A DNA stretch of 64,000 nucleotides from Thermoleophilaceae bacterium (GCA_030447905.1 JAUJNZ010000004.1:111081-175080); one strand, 5' to 3'. Shown: positions 48,321-58,389, counted from the first letter of the stretch. Notes: generated by a model from the sequence alone, not told the origin. Numbers and translations are program-made.

Positions 48321-49042
48321 CGACTCCCCGTCCGCCAAGCGATCCTCGACGACGACGCCGAGGACGTAAAGGCCCTCTCGCGCGAGCAGCTCGCCACCGC
48401 GCTCATGCTCGCCCCCGCCCGCCACCGCACGCTGCTCGAGCTGCTCGCCGCAACCGGGCTTCGGGTATCCGAAGCGCTTGCGCTCGAGCGCCGCCACCTG
48501 GCGCTCGACGGGGCACGCCCGCACGTCCGCGTCCGCCGCGCGTTAGTCAAGGGCCGGGTCGAGCCGCCGAAGTCCCGCCACGGACGGCGCGACGTGCCGC
48601 TCTCACGCGCGCTCGTCAACCGCTTGCGCGCCGATCTGGCCGACCTCCCCGACGTGCCCGAGGCGCTCGTCTTCGTGACCCGCAACGGCACACCGCTCGA
48701 CGCCGACAACCTGCGCCGCCGAGTAGTGAAGCCGCTCATGGAGGAAGCCGGCGCGCCGTGGGCGGGGTTCCACACCCTCAGGCACACCTACGCAAGCCTC
48801 CAGCTCGCCCGCGGCGTGAACGTCGTCCAGGTCTCCCGTGCGCTCGGCCACCACTCCGCCGCGTTCACGCTGGACACCTACGTCCACCTGCTTGAGGGCG
48901 AGAAGCCCCAGCGCTCGATCTCGCCGACGCGCTCGACGCGGGCACCAGCAGAGCAACCCACCCCACCGAAAGCGACCGCACGCCGCTCGCCCACGAAGCC
49001 GCCGATCTGGCGGGTTCCGCCTGCGGAGGCGGACCGCAGTAG
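48318..49042 (+). pseudogene. Tyrosine recombinase/integrase, catalytic domain only, frameshifted tail
   Basis: The catalytic domain is nearly complete: LLELLAATGLRVSEALALER with the first Arg, FHTLRHTYASLQLARGVNVV with H-x-x-R, then GHHSAAFTLDTYVHLL with the box His and nucleophile Tyr. The N-terminal arm and core-binding domain (normally about 150 residues) are absent upstream of TTG 48318. At about 48911 one base is missing: the shifted frame gives LADALDAGTSRATHPTESDR and ends at TAG 49040-49042, a natural integrase tail. A homologous tail exists at 58390-58460. It was probably acquired in a second integration event. Confidence 0.75.
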
Positions 49043-49146
49043 ACCGCACGATCGGGCGCTCTCTAGGCTGAGGGCTGCGCGTTGCGGGAATGTCCGACCT
49101 CGATCGCATCGTCGCATTCAGAAGCGACGCTCAGCGCCTAGCGCGG

Positions 49147-49649
49147 TCACTGGGCCGTCGCAGCCGCCATAGACGCGAAGCGCTCCACCGCCGCGCCCGC
49201 AACGTCGTCGCTGCTGACTATCCACAGCTCGTCCTCGCTCGGGTGGGCGGCAATGTACGCGGACGAGGCGGGCGCGATGAGCCAACCGCTCGGCTGCGTG
49301 GTCCACGCGTCCGGCCACTCCTTCAGGTAGCCGAGCAGCTGGCTCAAGCCGGAGCCGAGGTAGCTGCCGCTGCGTGTGGCCTTCAGTTCGAGCACGGCCG
49401 CGTCCGGTGCGGCCCCAGCCGGGCGATGAAGAGGTCGGGGCGGGAGCCGCCCGCCTTTAGCTGGTGGTGCGCGCGGGCACGCGCGTGCAGTGAGGCATCA
49501 CTGGACCATGGCCAGCTCTGGTAGTGGAGGCGCACCTCATCGCCATCCGCGAGCACGTAGCGCGCGTACGCGGCTCCGCCGGTGCCAACGAGCAGCCGCG
49601 CGCGGCGCTTCTCGGGGCTGCGCTCCGCGAACGCGCGCGCAAGTCTCAA
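49147..49649 (-). pseudogene. PD-(D/E)XK nuclease-like protein, frameshifted
   Basis: From TTG 49649 the protein reads AFAERSPEKRRARLLVGTGG and later GSRPDLFIARLG. The run CCCC at 49413-49416 probably should be five C, after which the text continues APDAAVLELKATRSGSYLGS, then QLLGYLKEWPDAW to the stop at 49147. PD-(x13 or so)-ELK fits the PD-(D/E)XK catalytic pattern of restriction-like nucleases. Corrected length is about 167 residues. Its TTG overlaps the stop of the 60-residue gene upstream, so the two were cotranslated. The nuclease assignment rests on this motif only. Confidence 0.55.
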
Positions 49650-49828
49650 CCCTTTCGATCTGCCTTCGCCGACGCTTCCTTCCGATCCGCCTCGAAGCGG
49701 CGAAGGCTCCCTTCGGCGAGCTCGCGCGCCCGCTTGAGCTCCTCCAGTTTCCTCAAGCTCGTCGGCCGCGAGCCACCCAACCGGGCGGCATAGAGGCGAT
49801 GGCGGTCGCGGTGGTAGCGCGCCCGCAT
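49646..49828 (-). CDS. Small basic helical protein upstream of the nuclease-like gene
   Basis: This is a 60-residue, strongly charged protein (RARYHRDRHRLYAARLGG, then LRKLEELKRARELAEGSLRR), mostly one long helix likely to form a coiled coil. The stop overlaps the TTG of the nuclease-like gene. The frame is open further upstream, so it could be longer. It may be the N-terminal part of one protein with the downstream gene, split by an indel. No family is recognised. Confidence 0.4.
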   Translation of the reverse strand: MRARYHRDRHRLYAARLGGSRPTSLRKLEELKRARELAEGSLRRFEADRKEASAKADRKG

Positions 49829-49965
49829 CTGTAGATCGAGCAGGTGGGAGTCGCGGGCTCGCTCGTCCCCGGCGCGGGAACCGTGGCCTGCCTTTCCATC
49901 CCTCGGGTGGGAGTTCGCGCGAGGGAAGAGAGAAAAGACCTGAGGAGCGATCGGGACTGGTGACG

Positions 49966-50778
49966 TTACCAGGACCGCTTGGCCAGGCGGCCCTCGCGCA
50001 GCGCCTCGAGGTCGACGTGGTCCAGGGTCTCCACGACGAGGTCGGGGTGGGCGGCGGCGAGCAGGTCGTAGTCGTCGGCCCGCGCGAGGCCCAGGGCGGA
50101 CATCTCGCCGGCCTTGGCCGCCTGCACCCCCGAAACCGCGTCCTCGATCACGAAGCACTCCTGTGGGGGGCGCCCGAGCTCCCGCGCCGCCGTGAGGAAC
50201 ATCTCCGGGTGCGGCTTGCCGTGGGCGAAATCGCGTCCCGAGACGTCGACGTCGAAGACGTCGAGCAGCGTCTGGCCCGGGCGCAGGAAGTCGTGCTCCA
50301 ACCCGTTGTCGGACGCGAACTCGTCCAGGCGGATCTGCTCGAGGAACAGCCCGGCGTTCCTCGAGGAGGACGCCGCCGCCGCCTCGATTCCGGAGGCCTT
50401 GACGGCCAGAATGAACCGCAGCGCATCGGGATAGGCCGTGAACTCACCGGCCTCGATGAGCTCGACGACCATCTCCTGCTTGCGCTCCGCATACGCCTCC
50501 ACCCGAGCCTGGGCGTCGGGGACCTCGAAGTGCTCCAGTGCGGCGAGGGCGCCGCTCATGCGCGGCTTGCCGGACACGAGGCCCTGATAGACCTGCGGGG
50601 TGAACGCCTCGGGCGACCAAGCCGTCTGATCGCGGACGTCGCTCCAGGGCCCCTCCATGAGCTCCTGCAGCGTCTCCCGCCACGCCCGCTCGTGGGGCGA
50701 GTCGACCAGCACGCCATCCACGTCGAAGATCGCGCCGGAGAAGCCAGCGCGCGTGGCCCCTTCCTCGGAGGCCATCAT
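49966..50778 (-). CDS. pgmB: Beta-phosphoglucomutase-type HAD hydrolase
   Basis: Beta-phosphoglucomutase converts beta-glucose 1-phosphate to glucose 6-phosphate. The 270-residue HAD protein has nucleophile motif FDVDGVLVDS (Asp19, acid/base Asp21), the cap domain, AAASSSRNAGLFLE (motif II Ser), KPHPEMFLTAA (motif III Lys) and IEDAVSGVQAAKAG (motif IV acidic pair). It overlaps the GH65 gene stop by 4 nt. That pairing explains the reaction: the phosphorylase releases beta-glucose 1-phosphate, this enzyme feeds it to glycolysis. Confidence 0.9.
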   Translation of the reverse strand: MMASEEGATRAGFSGAIFDVDGVLVDSPHERAWRETLQELMEGPWSDVRDQTAWSPEAFTPQVYQGLVSGKPRMSGALAALEHFEVPDAQARVEAYAERKQEMVVELIEAGEFTAYPDALRFILAVKASGIEAAAASSSRNAGLFLEQIRLDEFASDNGLEHDFLRPGQTLLDVFDVDVSGRDFAHGKPHPEMFLTAARELGRPPQECFVIEDAVSGVQAAKAGEMSALGLARADDYDLLAAAHPDLVVETLDHVDLEALREGRLAKRSW

Positions 50779-53198
50779 GACGCCGAGGCCACCGGCTCGG
50801 GCGCGAGGGCGAAGGTGTGGCGATCACCCGGGCAGAGCTCGACGACCTCGTCGCCGACCCCGACCCGGATCGGGCTCGAGCCGTCGGTGTCGACCGCGAC
50901 GGTCAGCCGGCCGTGGCCGAGCGACACGTGGATGTGCGTTCCCCGGAAGCGCATCGGGAAGGTTAGGCCGTCGAGGCGCTCGCGCAAGCGCGGCCGGAAG
51001 TGCAGGAGGTCCTCGCGGATCTCGGTGCCCGCATAGCCGCGCTGGATGAGGTCGAGCGTCCCGGACATCACACCCAGGTGGATGCCCTCCTTGGTCGTGC
51101 CGCCCTGCACGTCGCCCACGTCGCTCTCGAGCGCGACCAGAAAGCGCTCCCACGACTCCTCGGGATCCAGCGCGGCGAGGACCGCCGCGTGGACGACGAG
51201 GCTCAGCGTCGAGCCGTGCGAGGTGCGCCGGTCGTAGTAGTCGATGGTCCGCCGCGCGGTGTCCGGCCCGTACTCGTAGCCGAGCTTGGCGAACAGCCGC
51301 TGCAGCGCCTCCTCGGGAAACAGGAAGAACAGCATGACCGTGTCGGCCTGCTTGGCCAGCTTGTAGCGGTTGGGGTCGTCGCCCTCGGAGCGCAGGATGC
51401 GGTCCAGCCGCTGGATGTTCCCGTACTTCTCGCGGTAGGCGTCCCAGTCGAGCTCCTCGAGGGCCTCGTATCCCTCGAATTGGCTGATGACGCCGTCGGC
51501 GTGGAACGGAACGAACATCTTCTCGCTCATCTCCCGCCAGGTCGCGAGCTCCTCGTCGGTGAGCCCGAGGCGGCGGCGCAGGACGTCGCGGCGGGCGTCG
51601 GGGAGCAGGCCCAGGACCGTGATCGCCGTCTCGGCGATCCAGGCCACCATGACGTTCGTGTACGCGTTGTTGTTCACGCCGCCGGGCGTGGGAGGGGCGG
51701 CGGGGTACTTCTCGTGGAACTCGTCGGGACCCATGACGCCCTCGATGACGTAGCGCTCGCGCTCGGGGTCGAACCGAGCGATCGACGCCCAGAAGCGCGC
51801 GATCTCGAGCATCATCTCGGCGCCGTTCTCGCGGATGAACTCGAGGTCGCCCGTGGCCTGGAAGTAGTGCCAGATGTTGTAGAAGATCGCCGCGTTGACG
51901 TGGCGCTGGTTGTGGGACAGGTCGGGCTCCCACACTCCCGAGAGCGGGTTGAGGTGGATGACCTGCGTCTCCTCCGTCCCGTCCGACCCGCTCTGCCACG
52001 GGAACATCGCGCCCCGCAAGCCGTTTTCGGCGGCCGCCGCCCGGGCCTCGCCCAGCCGGCGGTAGCGGTAGCGCAGCAGGCCGCGGGTGATCGCCGGCAT
52101 CCGGAAGTTCAGGAACGGATACACGTACAGCTCATCCCAGAACACGTGCCCGCGGTACGCCTCGCCGTTGAGGCCGCGGGCGGGGACGCCCGCGTCGTGC
52201 TCGACGGTGTGCCGCGAGCAGACCTGGAGGAGGTGCGAGATGTGCAGCCGCAGGAGCAGCTGCACGCGCTCGTCGCCGGGGACGACGACGTCGCACTCGC
52301 GCCACACCTCCTCCCAGGCCGCCTCGTGGCGGGCGAGGGCCGTCGCGAAGTCCGGGTAGCGGGCGGCCGACTTGCCGGCGTTGCCCAGCGGCTCGTTGAT
52401 CGCCCGATCGCGTGACGTGTAGAAGGCGACGATCTTCTCGGCCCGGACCGCTTCGCCCGCGCGGACCTCGACGGCCAGCACCTGCTGGATGTAGTCCTCC
52501 ATCTGGTACAGGCTGCGCTCGGGGGAGAGCTGATCGTCGCCCCGGAACATCCGGGTCCGGGCCGCCTCGGCCACGAACAGGTCCGACTGGCGCGTCTTGA
52601 CCTTCAGGGCGATGACCTCGGGCCCGAACGTCCGCGGCGAGACCGGGTCGAGGTGGCGGCCCTCGAGCGCGCGGTAGCGGACGACGCCTCCGTTGGTCAC
52701 CCGCCCGTCGAGCGCGGAGACGAGCTCGAGTCGGCCCGACCAGTTCTCGGGCGTGATCGTCCACTCGATCGCCGCCTGGTGCATATGAGCCATGCTCACG
52801 AACCGGCGGCTGCGCAGCGTGGTCTCGCGGTCGCCCCGGTCACGGAAGCGCAGGGTGCGGGACACGACGGCGATGCGGGCGTCGTACTCGTGGCGATACT
52901 CGAGGACCTCGACTTTGTCGAGGCGCACCGCGTCCTCGCCCTCGATGCGCAACTTGAGGACAAGCCAGTTCGGGAGGTTGACCAGGTCCTCGTTGAGGAG
53001 GGGCCGACCACCCATGATGGTCGTCTCGCGGTTGTAGACCCCATGGCAGTAGGTGCCGGGGTAGTGGCGTTCGTCGGCGTCCTCCCACTCCGCCGCACCT
53101 CGGCTGCAGAAGTATCCGTTGCCCGTGGAGGTGAGGGCCTCGCGCAAGCCCTCCTCCTCAGGGGCGAGGCCCTCGTAGGTGAGCGTGGCATCGCTCAC
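50775..53198 (-). CDS. Glycoside hydrolase family 65 phosphorylase
   Basis: GH65 enzymes phosphorolyse alpha-glucosides (trehalose, maltose, kojibiose or nigerose) to beta-glucose 1-phosphate. The 807-residue protein has the N-terminal beta-sandwich (to about 270), the (alpha/alpha)6 barrel with GHVFWDELYVYPFL, and the catalytic Glu near residue 490 in VMGPDEFHEKY. It also has KQADTVMLFFLF and the phosphate-site stretch HGSTLSLVVHA, and the C-terminal beta domain. Which disaccharide is used cannot be decided by eye. It is cytoplasmic and cotranscribed with the mutase. It is one of few intact genes in the island. Confidence 0.9.
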   Translation of the reverse strand: MSDATLTYEGLAPEEEGLREALTSTGNGYFCSRGAAEWEDADERHYPGTYCHGVYNRETTIMGGRPLLNEDLVNLPNWLVLKLRIEGEDAVRLDKVEVLEYRHEYDARIAVVSRTLRFRDRGDRETTLRSRRFVSMAHMHQAAIEWTITPENWSGRLELVSALDGRVTNGGVVRYRALEGRHLDPVSPRTFGPEVIALKVKTRQSDLFVAEAARTRMFRGDDQLSPERSLYQMEDYIQQVLAVEVRAGEAVRAEKIVAFYTSRDRAINEPLGNAGKSAARYPDFATALARHEAAWEEVWRECDVVVPGDERVQLLLRLHISHLLQVCSRHTVEHDAGVPARGLNGEAYRGHVFWDELYVYPFLNFRMPAITRGLLRYRYRRLGEARAAAAENGLRGAMFPWQSGSDGTEETQVIHLNPLSGVWEPDLSHNQRHVNAAIFYNIWHYFQATGDLEFIRENGAEMMLEIARFWASIARFDPERERYVIEGVMGPDEFHEKYPAAPPTPGGVNNNAYTNVMVAWIAETAITVLGLLPDARRDVLRRRLGLTDEELATWREMSEKMFVPFHADGVISQFEGYEALEELDWDAYREKYGNIQRLDRILRSEGDDPNRYKLAKQADTVMLFFLFPEEALQRLFAKLGYEYGPDTARRTIDYYDRRTSHGSTLSLVVHAAVLAALDPEESWERFLVALESDVGDVQGGTTKEGIHLGVMSGTLDLIQRGYAGTEIREDLLHFRPRLRERLDGLTFPMRFRGTHIHVSLGHGRLTVAVDTDGSSPIRVGVGDEVVELCPGDRHTFALAPEPVASAS

Positions 53199-53382
53199 CG
53201 GGCCGGCCGGTCCAGAAATCGTTCCACCTCCTCGGTTGAAGCCGCATTGTCGCCGACAGTAGGGCGCCGGATCTATGGGCTAGGATCGCCGGCAACGCAG
53301 CGCAGACGATGCTCTGATCGGATGGACGCCGGTAGGGCGCTGTCCGTGCCGCTGCGGGCGCGATGGCACGGAGCCTCCCGGG

Positions 53383-53388
53383 TACACT
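53383..53388 (+). promoter_or_regulatory. -10 box (TACACT) before the glycerate kinase stub
   Basis: TACACT ends 9 nt before ATG 53398, the same leaderless layout as intact genes elsewhere in the window. Confidence 0.4.
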
Positions 53389-53397
53389 GGCGGCCCC

Positions 53398-53529
53398 ATG
53401 GCGCGCGACGCGCTGGTGCTTGTTGCTCCCGATGACTTCAAGGGCACGCTTTCGGCGGCGGAGGTGGCCGGTGCGCTCGCGCGAGGACTGCGTGGCGCCA
53501 GCCTCAGGGCAGAGGAGTCTCGGGTGTGA
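53398..53529 (+). pseudogene. Truncated glycerate kinase (first 43 codons)
   Basis: The peptide LVLVAPDDFKGTLSAAEVAG matches the N-terminal VAPDxFKGTLSA motif of the GK1-type glycerate 2-kinase. The match stops after about 38 residues and a TGA follows at 53527. The remaining 330 or so residues of the family are missing; kup on the opposite strand begins to end 38 nt later. It is a relic of a gene cut by a rearrangement, with its promoter preserved. Confidence 0.65.
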
Positions 53530-53567
53530 TCAGCCGTCCTTCGTGATGCCGACGGCGGCCGGGGTCA

Positions 53568-55586
53568 CTAGAACTCGATGCGTGCACCCACGACGAGGGT
53601 CCGGTCTAAGGGGAGCGAAAAGTACTCGACCGGGTTAGCCGAGTTCCTCGCCACCAGCGCAAATAGCCTCTTGCGCCATCTGCGCATCCCGGGTGCACGC
53701 GTCGGGACGACGGTGATCTCCGAGAGAAAGTAGGAGGCGCCCTCGACGTCGACCTCCGACTCGAGTCCTTCAAGCGCGCAGAGCGCGAGTGCGTCGGGGA
53801 CATCGTGGTCGTCCTGGAAACCGTATCGAGCCGTCACGTGGGAGATTCCGTCGTCCGTGAAGCCCATGTCGTCAATGACAACTCGCTCGCCGTCGGGCAG
53901 GTGGGGGACCTTGAGCGTCTCGAGCGAGAGGATCACGACGCTCTCATGCATCGTGTGGTTGTGCTCGACGTTGGCTCGGAGCGCCAGAGGGGTGGTGTCG
54001 ATCTTTGAGTTCAGGAACACGGCTGTTCCGGGAACGCGGTGGACGGGCGGGGTCATCTCTCGGACCTCTTCGACGAAGTCCCGCAGCGGGCCCTCTTCGG
54101 CGGTGCGGTTGTTGGTCACGATCCTCTGTCCCCTTCGCCACGTGATGAGGACCGTGAAGACTCCCAGCCCGATCAGGAGCGGGACCCATCCGCCCGAGGC
54201 AACCTTCGTCAAGTTCGCCGAGAAGAAGGCGAGATCGACCGTCAGGAAGGCCATGCATCCCGACGCGACGATCCAGAGCGGCTTCTTCCATCGGGTCCGC
54301 ACGACGACAAAGAACAGAACGGTGTCGATGGCCAGAGTTCCTGTGACGGCGATGCCGTAGGCCGAGCCGAGCCCGGTCGACGACCCGAACCCGACGACGA
54401 GGGCGACGACCGCCAGGAAGATGCCCCAATTGATCGCGGGCGCATAGACCTGTCCGATCTCGCGGTGAGAGGTGTGGCGGATCGTCAGGCGCGGAAGGAA
54501 GCCGAGTTGGACGGCCTGACGGGTTACCGAGAATGCCCCGGAGATGACCGCCTGCGAGGCGATGACCGCCGCCGCGGTGGCCAGGAGCACCATCGGCATG
54601 AGGGCCCAGCTGGGGAACAGGAGAAAGAGCGGGTTTTCGAGCGCCCCGGGTGTAGTGACAACCAGCGCGCCCTGTCCCATGTAGCTCAGCGTGAGCGCCG
54701 GAAAGACGAGCAGGAACCAGGCGCGGCGGATCGGTCGGCGGCCGAAGTGCCCCATGTCGGCGTAGAGCGCCTCGGCTCCGGTTACGGCGAGCACGACCGA
54801 GGCCAGCGCGACAAAAGCGATGGCGCCCTGATTGACGAGGAACGCGATCCCGTAGGTAGGCGAGAGGGCTCGCAGAACGCCGGGGTGCTCGACCACCTGC
54901 GCCAGGCCCGAGACGGCGAGCGTGCCGAACCAGATGCCCATGATTGGACCGAACAGACGCCCCACCGCTGCAGTACCGAAGCGTTGAACGCTGAACAGCG
55001 CAGCGAGGATTACCAACGTGATCGGGACGACGAACGAGGCAAGATCGGGGGCGGCGACCTCGAGCCCCTCAACCGCTGAGAGCACGGAGATCGCCGGGGT
55101 GATCATTCCGTCGCCGTAGAAGAGCGAGGCTCCGAAGATGCCGAGCGCGATCAGCGCCCACTTGGCGAACCTCCGCTCGAGCGCCGCGGACTGAACGAGC
55201 GAGATCAGAGCCATGATTCCGCCCTCGCCGTCGTTGTCCGCCCGCATGATGAAGGTCACGTACTTGATCGAGACGATCAGCGTGATCGCCCAAAAAACGA
55301 GCGAGATGACGCCGTAAACGCTCGCCTCGTTGGGAGTGACGCCCGCGCTGAACACCGCGTGAAGTGCGTATAGCGGGGAGGTTCCGATGTCGCCGAAAAC
55401 GACGCCGAGCGCACCCAACGTGAGCGTCGCGGCCGTCCTCTTGGTGCCCTGGGCGCTCGCGCGGTCGCGACTCGACGGCGGCAAAGGCCTTTCGCCGGAC
55501 GACGGCTCCCCACTCGCGGCGGGCGGATCGTCGTCCGCGCTCGAGGCGGCGTGTGACGGAGGTTTCGAAGAGGCGGGGCCAGACAT
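53568..55586 (-). CDS. kup: KUP-family potassium uptake transporter
   Basis: Kup takes up K+ with protons through the cytoplasmic membrane. The 672-residue protein has a disordered Ser/Pro-rich N-terminus (about 1-48), then about twelve transmembrane helices starting LTLGALGVVFGDIGTSPLYA, with GDGMITPAISVLSAVEGLEV and ADMGHFGRRPIRRAWF. The soluble C-terminal domain has VPGTAVFLNSKIDTTPLAL and ends in PVEYFSLPLDRTLVVGARIE. The gene is intact. ATG 55586 starts the longest frame; an internal start near the first helix is possible. Confidence 0.93.
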   Translation of the reverse strand: MSGPASSKPPSHAASSADDDPPAASGEPSSGERPLPPSSRDRASAQGTKRTAATLTLGALGVVFGDIGTSPLYALHAVFSAGVTPNEASVYGVISLVFWAITLIVSIKYVTFIMRADNDGEGGIMALISLVQSAALERRFAKWALIALGIFGASLFYGDGMITPAISVLSAVEGLEVAAPDLASFVVPITLVILAALFSVQRFGTAAVGRLFGPIMGIWFGTLAVSGLAQVVEHPGVLRALSPTYGIAFLVNQGAIAFVALASVVLAVTGAEALYADMGHFGRRPIRRAWFLLVFPALTLSYMGQGALVVTTPGALENPLFLLFPSWALMPMVLLATAAAVIASQAVISGAFSVTRQAVQLGFLPRLTIRHTSHREIGQVYAPAINWGIFLAVVALVVGFGSSTGLGSAYGIAVTGTLAIDTVLFFVVVRTRWKKPLWIVASGCMAFLTVDLAFFSANLTKVASGGWVPLLIGLGVFTVLITWRRGQRIVTNNRTAEEGPLRDFVEEVREMTPPVHRVPGTAVFLNSKIDTTPLALRANVEHNHTMHESVVILSLETLKVPHLPDGERVVIDDMGFTDDGISHVTARYGFQDDHDVPDALALCALEGLESEVDVEGASYFLSEITVVPTRAPGMRRWRKRLFALVARNSANPVEYFSLPLDRTLVVGARIEF

Positions 55587-55640
55587 AAGCTCGGGAAGGT
55601 TATGCGCGGAAAGGGTGCTCCGCTCGTTTGAGTGGACCGA

Positions 55641-56759
55641 TCACGCCGCGGGCGGCGTTCCGACGAGGCCGCCGCAGCACAGATAGACGAGCGCGATCAG
55701 GGGAGCGGCCGAGTGGAAGCCGAAGCTGCGATGGCTGATCAGCCGCACCCTCGAGTTGAGCCCCTCGAGCCGCCCGTTCGAGAGCCCGAGCCGGATCGCG
55801 GCCAGGATGTCCGTCCGGTGGTGGCGGATCGTGCGCGCGAGCTTGACGAACGGCCCGAGCTTCGAGCGAGAAGCCCAGGCGAGCCAGGCGGCGAGGGCTC
55901 GGGCGCCGCCCGGGGGTCGTCGAGGTGGTAGAGCAGCCGCAGCTCCTCTTTGAGCAGGAACGCCCGAAACAGGCGGCGGTTGGCGAGCGAGACCTCGCCG
56001 AGCGCGGCGAGCTGGGGGATCGACTGGCGCTCGGGCGCTTTCAGCAGCGACCAGCGGACGCCCTTTACCCACTTTCCGCCCTCTGTCTTCGACTTTCCCT
56101 TCGCGTTCCACTCTGAGCGGCGGACGTCGTCGACCGCCCGCGGCGAGCTGGCAGACGTGGAAGGGGTCGATGCAGACCTCGGCCCCCGGCAATCCCTCCC
56201 GGACCGCCTTGGCGTAGGCGCCCGACATGTCGATCGAGACCGCACGGATCGAGCGCTTGCGCTCCCCGAGTCAGAGAAGAACGCCTGCAAGGGTGGCCGC
56301 GTTGCGACCGGGTTTCATCCATACGATCGCTCCGGTCCCGTGGTCGCAGACCGTGGTCAGGTAGCGCTGTCCGCGGCGGTAGGCGATCTCGTCGCCACCG
56401 ACCTAGACGAGGCCCTCGAGGCGGCGCTCGTCGAGGTGGTCTGAGACGACGCGCTCGACGATCCGACCGACGGTGTCCCAGCGCACGCGCAAGAGGAGGG
56501 CGATCGGCGCCTTGGCCATCTGCTGGGCGAGGAAGGCCGTGAGGTCCTCGAAGTCGCGCGTGTGGCGGGCACGAGGTCTTGCGAAGGGCACGGCCTCGAC
56601 GCGGACACCGCAGTCGGGACAGCGCACCCGGCGCAGGCGGGCGCTCGCCGGCGAAGCAGCGCGACCTCGACGACCACCCCCTCGGCGGTGAACGAGACTT
56701 CTGTGACCCTGGCGCCCGGAAGCGCCAAGAGTCGGTTGAATGCCGTCTTTGACGCGCAC
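55641..56759 (-). pseudogene. ISL3-family transposase, multiply frameshifted
   Basis: A transposase of about 400 residues can be stitched from several frames. It comprises VRCPDCGVRVEAVPFARPRA with a zinc finger, DLTAFLAQQMAKAPIALLLR, an in-frame stop at 56403-56405 followed by VGGDEIAYRRGQRYLT, VSIDMSGAYAKAVREGLPGA and EVCIDPFHVCQLA, and finally the DDE end with RTIRHHRTDILAAIRLGLSN and GRLEGLNSRVRLI. These are ISL3 hallmarks (DMS, DPFH, NGxxEGxN). At least four frameshifts and one stop make it inactive. A candidate outer end with inverted TCCAC/GTGGA lies at about 56916-56940. Confidence 0.85.
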
Positions 56760-57537
56760 GCCGTCCTCCTCGGGAGCCGCTTGCCGTGAACAGCCAGCAG
56801 CCTTCCTGAGCGGGCGGCTGCGCGTCGTCAGGACCTGCGCAACTACCGGGAAGCGATCAAGAGGGCCGGTTCCCGGCCCTCTGCGGGGATTATGGGCGGC
56901 TCACCCGGCGCCCTGGTTCCACGAGAACGCGTGGAGACCCGCGGAAAGGGGCCCCCGGAGGGGGTAGCGGTGGCCGGTACCGTGCCCTACGACGAGCGGC
57001 TGCTCGATGCCGAGCGGGCCGCCAGTGCGCTGCTGGACTTCGATCCCCACGCACCCGCGGTTACGGCCATCGACGAGCTCGCGCGAGAGCTACAGGTGGG
57101 CAACGACTTCGACTTAACCATCCGACATCTCGCACATCTCGGTCCTGCCCGGCCGAAGTTGTGACGACGCCCCGTCTGGCCGCGGGCGAGCGTCTGGACG
57201 GTCGCAAGCGTCGGTTCCTCGTACTCGCGTCCCCGGCCGTCCCGAGGCGGGCTTGCACTCGCTCGACCTCGCGGCGCGCCTGCTCAACCTCCTGCTCGCG
57301 TCTGGCCGTGCGTTCGCCACGTTTCTTACTCGATCCTCACAGCCCCCGTCAGAAGAGGGTCGCGAGAACAAGCTCGCCCCAAGCCGCAGGGGTGACCTTC
57401 GAGCAGGCTGCGGCGATCGCCATCTCCGGCTTGCCCGCGCTGCAGGGGTGATTGGCGCGGCCGACGTGGCGCTCACACTTCAAGTTGCCCGCGCGCCTGC
57501 CGATAGACGTGTTCACCAAGGTCGTTCCGTTACGCGC
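56760..57537. other. 778-nt stretch with no recognised gene
   Basis: A plus-strand frame (about 56950-57164) encodes VPYDERLLDAERAASALLDF and ELARELQVGNDFDLTIRHLA, which looks weakly coding but matches no family I know. On the minus strand, KKRGERTARREQEVEQARRE (about 57250-57330) resembles a coiled coil in one frame. Neither has a convincing start. The region probably holds gene fragments left by the ISL3 insertion and other rearrangements. Confidence 0.35.
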
Positions 57538-58169
57538 GTGACTACGTCCGCCCTCACTCACCTGCTTGCGGTGGTCGGCACTGCCCTCTACGTCCTCCGG
57601 GCCGCCCCGGCGGCTATAAGTCTCGTCCGCTCGGGGAGGCCGGACCCGTCCGGAGCGCCGACGTTTGGCCTGCTGTTTCTGACCGGTGTCTGGTGGACGG
57701 GCTACTCACTCGAGATCGGAAACTCGCCGTCTTTTGTTGCCGCGACGCTCAGTCTCCTGGCTCCGGGTGTCGCCCTCCTTCTGCTTTTTCGTCTCCGCGA
57801 GGTACGCCGTTCGCTGGTCCTCTTGTTGCTCACCGGAGCTGCCGTCACGCTCCTCGAGGAGGAGTTCGCCCGCGCGCGGTGGGGGTCACCGCCGCTGTCG
57901 GCACCGCCGCCATCGCGCTGCCTCAAGCGGTTCGGTTGCTTCGCGACCCGGCCGCATCGGTCGCCGACGTCTCTCTGGGTACGTGGGTGCTGCTGACGGC
58001 GAACGCCTTCGTATGGCTTATCTACGGCTACCTGATCGGTCACCCTCTGCTCGGAGCCGCCGGAGTGGTGCAGCTGCCGGCCTCGTTCCTCGTCTTTCGG
58101 CGCGCGCTCGCCGAGCGCTCCGGCCGCGGCGCGGCCCCTCCTGCACGCGCCGAGCGGAAGCCGGGTTAG
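57538..58169 (+). pseudogene. PQ-loop (SWEET-like) membrane protein, split by one frameshift
   Basis: The protein consists of two similar three-helix bundles. The first, from GTG 57538, has LLAVVGTALYVLRAAPAAIS and FGLLFLTGVWWTGYSLEIG. The second, in another frame, has VGTAAIALPQAVRLLRDPA and LLTANAFVWLIYGYLIGHPL with the Pro-Gln pair. Adding one G to the run of five at 57881-57885 restores one frame of about 210 residues. PQ-loop proteins of this sort move sugars or amino acids. Without the base it is truncated near residue 120. Confidence 0.65.
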
Positions 58170-58389
58170 CCAAGGCGCTGACTGCCACACCCCGGCGCTC
58201 GAGCCCCCAGGCGGCCCGAGGGACGCTCAACGCATGGGTTGCGGGCCTGGCCCGAGAGGCCGTGACGGGAAGGTGGGGGACAGCGCCGTGAGTCTCTGGC
58301 GCGAGCGTGACGAGCCTGTTCTTCGCCACTTGGCAGCCAAGGGTGAAGGAGGGACGGTGAGCCCGCGCAGCGGACGCCACCCACCTCGA

